Below, piece after piece: positions 33,629-41,337 of a DNA stretch of 50,543 bases (positions within the stretch are counted from its first letter, which is position 1; each line of letters opens with the position of its first letter). The stretch covers positions 1 through 50,543 of the forward strand of contig JADEXV010000022.1 in NCBI GenBank assembly GCA_015206945.1, given 5' to 3'. The DNA comes from Nostocales cyanobacterium LEGE 12452 (GTDB taxonomy: Bacteria; Cyanobacteriota; Cyanobacteriia; Cyanobacteriales; Nostocaceae). A program made the translations under genes and the position numbers. The notes under the pieces are model-generated. The model worked only from the letters and a program-made list of their open reading frames with translations, had not been told where the DNA came from and made no database searches.

Positions 33629-36109
33629 ATGAGAGTCGTACCCTTTGTATTTCTTTTAACAAGTGGGTTATTATCTCCAGGGATAATACTATCGGCGATA
33701 CTCCTTTGGAGTGGCTGCGCCAACGCTCAGGTGACATCCGATGGTACAAATAACACCATTGTTAACCAAAGCGGTAATAATTTTAATATTCTTAACGGTA
33801 CACAAAAAGGTAATAATTTATTTCACAGTTTCAGTAATTTCTCCATACCTACGGGTGACACGGCAATCTTCAACAACGCCGCAGATGTGCAGAATATTTT
33901 CAGTCGTGTCACTGGTGGGAGTGTTTCCAACATTGATGGTTTAATTAAAGCCAATGGTAGCGCTAATTTATTTTTGCTTAATCCCAGTGGGATAATTTTC
34001 GGTGCAAATGCCCAACTTAATATTGGCGGCTCCTTTATTGGGACAACTGCTCAGAGCATTAAATTTAGTGATGGTGCTGAATTTAGCGCTATTAATCCCC
34101 AAGCTAACCCCTTATTAAGTATCAATGTTCCTATTGGTTTGCAAATGGGCGACAATCCTGCACCGATTACTGTTCAAGGCACAGGACACCGCTTGAGTAA
34201 TCCTAGTGGGCTGCCTGTTGTCACTCAAAATCCGAGTGTTACAGAATTGCGGGTACAGCCTGGAAAAACTCTAGCTTTGGTGGGTGGCAATCTGAATCTG
34301 AATGGGGCAACTCTAACCGCCAAGCAAGGACAAGTCGAACTAGGCAGTGTGAGTGATGCAGGGTTGGTTAGTTTAATCCCAACTGCACAAGGCTATACTT
34401 TGGGATATGAAAATGGGCAAAACTTTGGTGATATTCAGCTTAGACAGCGATCGCTATTAGATATAAGCGGGGTGAATGCAGGTTCTGTTCAAATTCAAGG
34501 TAGGCAAATTCAATTCACCGATGGCTCTCTGGTGCTGGCACGAAATTTAGGCAATCTCCCCGGCGGCGACATTCGCCTTCAGGCTACAGAGGCGATTGAT
34601 TTGATTGGCACAACATCTGATAGCACAATTCGGAGTGGAGTGCGTACTGAAGTTGTGGGTATCGCAGCTAGTGGGAACATCAGTGTAATTACTCCCCGTC
34701 TTACCCTCCAGCAGGGAGGGGGGTTGAATAGCATTTCAGTTGGAGTGGCTCCCAGTGGCAATATCCACATTGATGCAACAACAATTGAGCTGTCTGGTTT
34801 CTCACCAATTAATCCAAGTAACGTTACGACCCTTTCTACTTCTGTCTATGGTTCTGGTAACGCTGGCGATATCTCTGTCAATGCCAATAGTTTACTGGTG
34901 TCAAATGGTGGATCACTGATTTCAGCTACATTTGGTAGTGGCTCCAGTGGTAAAGTAGCAATTCGCGCTCATCACACCACTGTGATGGGACAAAGCCCCG
35001 CCGGGCCATATAGCAACATTAGCTCAACTACATTTGCAACCGGAAATGCCAAAACTTTGACTCTAGATACCGCTAAGTTACAGATTCTGGATGGGGGAGC
35101 AGTTGCCACTTCCACATTTTTTGCAGGTAATGGGGGAGATATAAGCATTAACGCCACAGAATTTATCGAGATCAGTGGTCGCAGTCGGAACAATAACAGC
35201 AGTATCAACTCTTCTACGACTCGACTAATTCCACAACTGCGGCAGAGATTTGGTTTGCCAGATAAACTCACGGCGAATGCCGGCAGTGTGAGAATTACCA
35301 CACCGAACCTGACGGTGACAGATGGTGGAACAGTCAGTGTCACCAGTCAAGGTAGCGGCAATGGTGGCAGTCTCAAGATCACAGCCAATACCATCCGATT
35401 AGACCGTCAAGGAAGTATCCAGGCACAAACAGAATCAGGTAATGGAGGTAACATCGCCTTACAAGTTGGCAAGTTGTTGCTGCTACGTCACAAGAGCGCG
35501 ATCGCTGCAACAGCAGGTGGTAATGGTAATGGAGGTAATATAAACATTAATGCACCCATGATCGCCGGATTAGAAGACAGTGACATTATTGCTAATGCTA
35601 TTAAAGGCAGGGGGGGCAATATTCAAATCACCACCCAAGGCATCTTTGGGCTGAAGTTCCGCGATCGCCTCACCCCAGAAAGTGATATTACTGCTAGTTC
35701 TCAATTTGGAGTTAGCGGCACTGTACAAATTAATAACTTTGGTGTTGACCCCAATTCTGGCTTAGTCGAACTGCCTGCAAATATCACCGATCCATCCCAG
35801 CAAATTGCTACAGGCTGTGCAGATAGTGAAGGCAGCCGCTTTGTGGCAACGGGACGAGGTGGTGTGCCGCAAAATCCTAATCAGCTGACGAGTGATGTCT
35901 ACGATGGGCTACGCCTAAGCACTTGGTCTGATGTCCGCGATATCTCTGAATACCGTAAAACTGGCGAAGTCACAGCACAAATGCCTAAATCTTCAGAAGT
36001 TCTTGTCCAAGCTACTTCCTGGCATCGCAACACCCAAGGCAAAATTGAGTTAATTGCAGCTCAACCAACCCATGTACAACCATATTTAACCTGTGGTGCA
36101 ACGAACTGA
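33629..36109 (+). CDS. TpsA exoprotein 2 (haemagglutinin-domain)
   Basis: 826 aa from the ATG at 33629, with AGGAAG upstream; a TTG two codons earlier is less likely. The signal peptide (FVFLLTSGLLSPGIILSAIL) is lengthened by an inserted repeat giving LLWSGCAN before the cleavage point near ANA. The TPS domain has the FNNAADVQNIF subtype and LLNPSGIIFG. The central helix (GDIQLRQRSLLDISGVNAGSVQ) is shared with TpsA3 and TpsA6, while the N-terminus matches TpsA1, so the gene is a mosaic. The C-terminal block and Cys pair are intact. Confidence 0.9.
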   Translation: MRVVPFVFLLTSGLLSPGIILSAILLWSGCANAQVTSDGTNNTIVNQSGNNFNILNGTQKGNNLFHSFSNFSIPTGDTAIFNNAADVQNIFSRVTGGSVSNIDGLIKANGSANLFLLNPSGIIFGANAQLNIGGSFIGTTAQSIKFSDGAEFSAINPQANPLLSINVPIGLQMGDNPAPITVQGTGHRLSNPSGLPVVTQNPSVTELRVQPGKTLALVGGNLNLNGATLTAKQGQVELGSVSDAGLVSLIPTAQGYTLGYENGQNFGDIQLRQRSLLDISGVNAGSVQIQGRQIQFTDGSLVLARNLGNLPGGDIRLQATEAIDLIGTTSDSTIRSGVRTEVVGIAASGNISVITPRLTLQQGGGLNSISVGVAPSGNIHIDATTIELSGFSPINPSNVTTLSTSVYGSGNAGDISVNANSLLVSNGGSLISATFGSGSSGKVAIRAHHTTVMGQSPAGPYSNISSTTFATGNAKTLTLDTAKLQILDGGAVATSTFFAGNGGDISINATEFIEISGRSRNNNSSINSSTTRLIPQLRQRFGLPDKLTANAGSVRITTPNLTVTDGGTVSVTSQGSGNGGSLKITANTIRLDRQGSIQAQTESGNGGNIALQVGKLLLLRHKSAIAATAGGNGNGGNININAPMIAGLEDSDIIANAIKGRGGNIQITTQGIFGLKFRDRLTPESDITASSQFGVSGTVQINNFGVDPNSGLVELPANITDPSQQIATGCADSEGSRFVATGRGGVPQNPNQLTSDVYDGLRLSTWSDVRDISEYRKTGEVTAQMPKSSEVLVQATSWHRNTQGKIELIAAQPTHVQPYLTCGATN
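33700..33723 (+). repeat. 24-base mini-element inside a HIP1 site (TpsA2)
   Basis: GCGAT (33695-33699) and CGC (33724-33726) are split by 24 bases containing the hairpin ACTCC-TTT-GGAGT, GGCTGCGCC and AA. TpsA4 (38861-38868) and TpsA5 (41403-41410) keep the intact GCGATCGC at the same place in the signal-peptide coding region. The insertion adds eight in-frame residues to the signal peptide of TpsA2. Confidence 0.8.
35897..35917 (+). repeat. 21-base mini-element, copy in TpsA2
   Basis: The same 21-base element as in TpsA1, at the homologous codon position and differing by a single base. The flanking HIP1 halves are decayed (GTGAT on the left, AGC on the right), suggesting an older insertion inherited through duplication. 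Confidence 0.7.
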
Positions 36110-36250
36110 AGTTCCAGCAATTGCAATGCCTGCGGCAAGTTTAGTTTTCAGAAAGCTACACCAAGATGACTACTAAAACTGTTGATGGTGTTCAAACACA
36201 ATACCGTTTAGGGAACCCTATATATATTAAGTATTGATGGAAAGTGAGCG

Positions 36251-38584
36251 ATGAAAGCACCTTCTGTTTGCTGGGGTTTGATTAATTTAATGCTGACAGG
36301 TGGGATGCTACTTTGGTGTGCCTCTGTGAGTGCCCAGCTAACTCCTGATGGCACCCTCAATACTACTGTCTCCCAAAGCGGTAATAACTTCACGATTACT
36401 AATGGTAGTGCCGCCAACAGTAACTTATTTCACAGTTTCCAGCAGTTTTCGGTTCCCACTGGCGGTTCGGCTACTTTTGATTTAGTAAACACGCCCAACA
36501 TTTCTACCATCTTCAGCCGTGTTACCGGCGGTAATATTTCTAACATTGATGGCTTGATTCAGACGATTAACGGCAACAACCCCGTTAGTCTCTTCTTGAT
36601 CAACCCTAGTGGGATAATCTTTGGAGCCAATGCCCAACTAAACATTGGGGGTTCATTTATTGGCAGCACTGCCAGCAGTATTAAATTTGCCGATGGCGCT
36701 GAATTTAGTGTAATTAATTCTGAATCTGCCCCGTTGTTGAGTATCAATGTTCCCATTGGTTTGCAACTGGGTAAAAATCCCGCATCAATCACTGTTCAAG
36801 GTACAGGACATACTTTGAGGAATCCCAGTGGACTGACTCTAGCTCCCCCGATTCAGATTCCCAGTGCTACAAAACTGCGGGTACAGCCGGGAAACACCCT
36901 AGCTTTAGTGGGTGGCGACATACATCTAAATGGGGCAAACCTAATCGCCGAACAAGGGCGAGTTGAATTGGGTAGTGTAAGCGGTACAGCATTGGTAAAC
37001 CTGATACCAACCACACAGGGCTATACACTGGGATATGAGAATGTACAAAGCTTTGGCGATATTCAACTGGCACAGCGATCGCTATTAGATATCAGCGGCG
37101 TGAATGCAGGTTCGGTTCAAATTCAGGGTAGGCAAATTCAGTTCACCGATGGCTCTCTGGTACTGGCACAAAATTTTGGCAATCTCCCCGGTGGTGACAT
37201 TCGCCTTCAAGCTACAGAGTCCATTAATCTGATTGCCAAAACAGCTGATGGCACAATTCAGAGCGGAGTGCGTAGTAATGCTTTGGGTATGGGAGCTAGT
37301 GGGAATATCAGCGTTATTACTCCCAACTTCACTATTAAGTCGGGAGCGGGGTTGAATAGCACAACTCTTGGAGCAGCTCCGAGTGGCAATATTTATATTG
37401 ATGCAACGGCCATTGAACTGTCTGGCTTTTCAGCCATTAATCCTGCTGACGTGACCACAGTCAACACTACTACACTAGGCACTGGGAATGCTGGTGATGT
37501 TTTTGTCAATAGTAATAGTCTACTAGTATCAAGCGGTGCCTCACTATCTTCAGCTACCTTTGGCAGTGGTTCTAGCGGTAAAGTGACGATTCGCAACACC
37601 AATACCACAGTAATGGGAGAAAGTCCCTCTGGACTTTACAGCAATATTAGCTCAACTACATTTGCAACCGGAAGTGCCAAAACCTTGACCCTGAATACTG
37701 CCAAATTACAAATTCTGGATGGGGGAGCAGTTGCCACTACCTCATTTTTTGCAGGTAATGGGGGAGATTTGAGTATCAATGCTACTGAAGCGATCGTCAT
37801 TAGTGGTCAAGGTCGAGCAACTAATAGTAGCATTAACGCTTCTACCATCCGACCCGATCCGTTAGTGCGAAGACGATTTGGTCTGCCAGATATATTAACA
37901 GCAAATGCCGGCACTGTGAGCATTACCACACCGAACTTAACGCTGACCGATGGCGGTACAGTCAGTGTCACCAGTCAAGGTAGTGGAAATGGTGGCAATA
38001 TTAATATCAGTGCAGATGCCATCCAATTAAAGAATCAAGGGTTTATTCAAGCACAAACAGACTCCGGTAATGGTGGCAATATTAAATTGTCCGCTAAAAA
38101 CCTGTTGCTTCTGCAACAGAATAGCCAGATAACCTCAACAGCTGGTGGTTCAGGGAATGGAGGTAATATAAACATCAATGCACCCATCATCGTCGGCTTA
38201 AAAAACAGCGACATTATTGCCAATGCAGTCCGAGGCAGAGGTGGTAATATCCAAATCACCACTCAAAGTATCTTTGGGCTGAAGTTCCGCAACCAACTCA
38301 CTCCTGACAGCGACATCACCGCCAGTTCCCAATTTGGGGTAAGTGGCACGGTTCAAGTTAATACTATCGGTATCGATCCAAATTCCGGCTTAGTCGAATT
38401 GCCTGCAAATGTCACCGATCCATCCCAGCAAATTGCTACAGGCTGCGCGGGCAGTGAAGGCAGCCGCTTTGTGGCAACGGGACGAGGTGGTGTGCCGCAA
38501 AATCCTAATCAGCTGACGAGTGATGTCTACGCACATGGTCTGATGTCCGCAACATCTCTGCATATCGCAGAACAAGCGAAGTGA
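36251..38584 (+). CDS. TpsA exoprotein 3, frameshifted near the C-terminus
   Basis: 777 aa as translated. The signal peptide, TPS domain (FDLVNTPNISTIF subtype, FLINPSGIIFG) and beta-helix are complete. The reading frame leaves homology with its paralogues after PNQLTSDVY and stops 17 codons later (AHGLMSATSLHIAEQAK). The missing tail is still encoded in another frame up to 38730. The product should still enter the TpsB pathway because the secretion signal is N-terminal, but it lacks the final conserved Cys (LTCAAV) found in the other five. The 141-base gap before this gene differs from the shared spacers of its siblings. Confidence 0.85.
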   Translation: MKAPSVCWGLINLMLTGGMLLWCASVSAQLTPDGTLNTTVSQSGNNFTITNGSAANSNLFHSFQQFSVPTGGSATFDLVNTPNISTIFSRVTGGNISNIDGLIQTINGNNPVSLFLINPSGIIFGANAQLNIGGSFIGSTASSIKFADGAEFSVINSESAPLLSINVPIGLQLGKNPASITVQGTGHTLRNPSGLTLAPPIQIPSATKLRVQPGNTLALVGGDIHLNGANLIAEQGRVELGSVSGTALVNLIPTTQGYTLGYENVQSFGDIQLAQRSLLDISGVNAGSVQIQGRQIQFTDGSLVLAQNFGNLPGGDIRLQATESINLIAKTADGTIQSGVRSNALGMGASGNISVITPNFTIKSGAGLNSTTLGAAPSGNIYIDATAIELSGFSAINPADVTTVNTTTLGTGNAGDVFVNSNSLLVSSGASLSSATFGSGSSGKVTIRNTNTTVMGESPSGLYSNISSTTFATGSAKTLTLNTAKLQILDGGAVATTSFFAGNGGDLSINATEAIVISGQGRATNSSINASTIRPDPLVRRRFGLPDILTANAGTVSITTPNLTLTDGGTVSVTSQGSGNGGNINISADAIQLKNQGFIQAQTDSGNGGNIKLSAKNLLLLQQNSQITSTAGGSGNGGNININAPIIVGLKNSDIIANAVRGRGGNIQITTQSIFGLKFRNQLTPDSDITASSQFGVSGTVQVNTIGIDPNSGLVELPANVTDPSQQIATGCAGSEGSRFVATGRGGVPQNPNQLTSDVYAHGLMSATSLHIAEQAK

Positions 38585-38730
38585 TAGCCCAAATACCCAC
38601 AAAAGAAGCAGTTCTTATCCAGGCTACAGGTTGGGGACGTAATGCTGATGGCAAAATCGAGATATTTGCAGATAAATCTGCTACTCAGATGCAACCAGCA
38701 TTAACCTGTGCTGCGGTTCCGAGAAGTTAA
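38531..38730 (+). pseudogene. Out-of-frame 3' tail of TpsA3
   Basis: From 38533 a frame offset by two bases encodes TWSDVRNISAYRRTSEV, then QATGWGRNADGKIEI and finally LTCAAVPRS with a stop at 38728-38730. This matches the C-termini of TpsA4 and other paralogues. The break coincides with loss of 16 bases of the 21-base mini-element, leaving GTCTA between the HIP1 halves. The conserved tail implies that the frameshift is recent. Confidence 0.85.
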
Positions 38731-38794
38731 TGATGTTATCAATCATATCATTTAGGGAACTCTAATTTTAAATCAGTAAAAGAAGTCTTTAATA

Positions 38795-41272
38795 ATGAAA
38801 GCCGTACCCTTTGTATTTATATTGACAAGTGGGTTATTAACTCCAGGGATGATGCTAAGGGCGATCGCTCAGGTGACATCCGATGGTACTACCAATACCG
38901 TTGTCAACCAAAGTGGTAATAATTTTAATATTCTTAACGGTATACAAAAAGGTAATAATTTATTTCACAGTTTCAGTAATTTCTCTGTACCGACAGGTGG
39001 CAGCGCCACCTTTGATTTAACGAATACACCAAATATTACAACGATATTTAGTCGAGTCACAGGCGGTAATGTTTCTAATATAGATGGGTTGATTCAGACG
39101 CTCAGTAGCAATAACCCAGTCAGTTTATTTTTGATGAATCCGTCGGGGATTGTATTCGGGCCAAATGCCAGCCTAAATATCGGTGGTTCCTTTGTCGGAA
39201 CAACAGCGAGTAGTATCAAATTTAGCGATGGAACAGAATTTAGTGCAGTCAATTCCACTGAACCACCGCTGTTAACTATGAATGTACCCATCGGCTTGCA
39301 GATGGGGCAGAATCCAGGAAAAATTAATGTGGAAGGGAATGGACATCGCCTGACTAGCGGGATTTTTACCCCCGCAGATCGCAGCAATAATCCTATTGGG
39401 TTACAAGTGGAGACAGGCAATACACTGATGCTCATAGGTGGTGCAGTTAATTTCTTCGGTGGGTTGGGTAGCACTAATGGAGGTGGACATCTAGAAATAG
39501 GGAGTGTGAGCGAGAGTCAAGTCAAACTCAAACCCACTATTACTGGTTGGGAGGGAGATTACTCAGCAGTGGAGCAATTCAACGATATCCACCTTGCAAA
39601 CCAATCACTCCTCGATACTAGTGGTAGCAATGGCTCGATTCAACTACAAGGGCGAAATATCAACTTGAGCGATGGTTCTGCTATTTTGCTGCAAAACTTA
39701 GGCGCACAAACTTCTGGCGGAATTACACTCAAGGCAACTGAGTCCCTGAATCTCACAGGGAATGTTACCGATGGCAGTATTGGAAGTATTATCGAAAGTG
39801 ACAATTTAGGAACGGGTCAAATAGGTGATACAACCATCTCTGCCAAACAGCTATCCATCCAAAATGGTGGACAAATCACTACCAGGATATTTAATCAAGG
39901 CTCTGGTGGCAATATTACAGCCAATATTACAGACTTAATCGTTTTGGATGGTTTTGCTCCCAGCAATGGTAACAAGTCTAGTTTGGCAACATACACATTG
40001 AGTTCTACCCACGCAGGCAAGCTTACAGTCTCATCTGGCAACGTCAAGCTTTTGGATGGAGCTATTTTCTCTGTCACCGCAGGTGCAGGAAAAAGTGGGA
40101 TAGTGCAAATTAATGCAAAAGACCTAATCGAAATAGTGGGCAACAACCCTATCACACTTTCACCAACTACCATAGGTTCATCAACGGTAAGTTCTGGCAG
40201 TGCCGATGATACATTAATCAACACATCCAGATTAGTAGTTCGGAATGGGGGATTTTTAGGGTCTACTACCCTGACTACTGGTTCGGCGGGTAGTGTCATA
40301 ATTAACGCTTCTGAGTACGTGTATATTCAGGGTACAGCCGCAGGTTCAGTATTACCAAGCCGCATCGTTTCCAACGCCGAGATAGCCGATCCCATCACTC
40401 AAGCTATCTATGGATTTCCGCCCTTTCCCAAAGGTGATGCAGGTTCTCTCACTATTAACACACCTTCATTGCGGATCGTAGATGGGGCATATACCAGTGT
40501 GCGAAACGAGGGACTCGGTAAAGCTGGGGATTTGCAAATTAACGCCAACTCGATTTTTCTAGATAACCAAAGTAGTATCACTGCATCAACCGCCTCTGGA
40601 AATGGAGGAAATGTCGGATTAAATTTGCAAGATTATTTGTTAATGCGGCATGGTAGCTTTATTTCTGCTACGGCTGCGGGTAAAGGCAATGGTGGTAACT
40701 TGTCAATTAATGCACCTGTTATTATTGGGTTAGACAACAGCGATATCATCGCCAATGCTGTTCAAGGTCGTGGTGGCAATATTGACATCTCCACACAAGG
40801 TATTATTGGTCTAGAGTTTCGCAATACCCTGACTCCCCGCACAGACCAAACAAATGATATCACTGCTAGTTCTCAGTTTAATGTCAACGGCACAGTGGAA
40901 ATTAATAATATTGGTGTTGACCCTAATTCTGGCTTAATGGCATTGCCAGCAAATGTAACTGATTCATCCCAGCAAATTGCTACAGGTTGTTCTACAAGTC
41001 AAGGTAGTAGTTTTGTCGCCACAGGTCGGGGTGGTATACCACAAAATCCTATGCAAGAATTAAGGAGCGATCGCACTTGGTCTGATATCCGCGATATCTC
41101 TGCATACCGCAAAACTGGCGAAGTCACGGCGCAAATATCATCATCCTCAAAGGTTCTTGTCCAAGCTACAGGTTGGGGACGTAATGCTGATGGCAAAATC
41201 GAGATATTTGCAGATAAATCTCCTACTCAGGTGCAACCAGCATTAACCTGTGCTGCGATTTCGAGAAGTTAA
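38795..41272 (+). CDS. TpsA exoprotein 4 (haemagglutinin-domain)
   Basis: 825 aa. The signal peptide MKAVPFVFILTSGLL ends near RAIA. The TPS domain is of the FDLTNTPNITTIF subtype with LFLMNPSGIVFG. The helix region is largely unlike TpsA2/3/6 in the middle (LEIGSVSESQVKLKPTITGW), and the conserved C-terminal block ends with LTCAAISRS. It lacks both mini-elements, so it preserves the empty HIP1 sites. The first 120 or so bases, including the untranslated leader, are almost identical to those of TpsA5, a sign of recent duplication or gene conversion. Confidence 0.9.
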   Translation: MKAVPFVFILTSGLLTPGMMLRAIAQVTSDGTTNTVVNQSGNNFNILNGIQKGNNLFHSFSNFSVPTGGSATFDLTNTPNITTIFSRVTGGNVSNIDGLIQTLSSNNPVSLFLMNPSGIVFGPNASLNIGGSFVGTTASSIKFSDGTEFSAVNSTEPPLLTMNVPIGLQMGQNPGKINVEGNGHRLTSGIFTPADRSNNPIGLQVETGNTLMLIGGAVNFFGGLGSTNGGGHLEIGSVSESQVKLKPTITGWEGDYSAVEQFNDIHLANQSLLDTSGSNGSIQLQGRNINLSDGSAILLQNLGAQTSGGITLKATESLNLTGNVTDGSIGSIIESDNLGTGQIGDTTISAKQLSIQNGGQITTRIFNQGSGGNITANITDLIVLDGFAPSNGNKSSLATYTLSSTHAGKLTVSSGNVKLLDGAIFSVTAGAGKSGIVQINAKDLIEIVGNNPITLSPTTIGSSTVSSGSADDTLINTSRLVVRNGGFLGSTTLTTGSAGSVIINASEYVYIQGTAAGSVLPSRIVSNAEIADPITQAIYGFPPFPKGDAGSLTINTPSLRIVDGAYTSVRNEGLGKAGDLQINANSIFLDNQSSITASTASGNGGNVGLNLQDYLLMRHGSFISATAAGKGNGGNLSINAPVIIGLDNSDIIANAVQGRGGNIDISTQGIIGLEFRNTLTPRTDQTNDITASSQFNVNGTVEINNIGVDPNSGLMALPANVTDSSQQIATGCSTSQGSSFVATGRGGIPQNPMQELRSDRTWSDIRDISAYRKTGEVTAQISSSSKVLVQATGWGRNADGKIEIFADKSPTQVQPALTCAAISRS

Positions 41273-41337
41273 TTATGTTATCAATCATACCCTGAATGGG
41301 AACTCTAACTTTAAATCAGTAAAAGAAGTCTTTAATA

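Noticed and set aside
33690..33735. TpsA2 as a lipoprotein because of LLWSGC in the signal peptide
   Set aside because: Trp occupies the -3 position where lipoboxes need Leu or similar, and the Cys comes from a repeat insertion; normal cleavage at ANA remains available.
36165..36236. 23-codon ORF in the gap before TpsA3
   Set aside because: Too short, no ribosome site and no similarity to neighbours; probably spacer.
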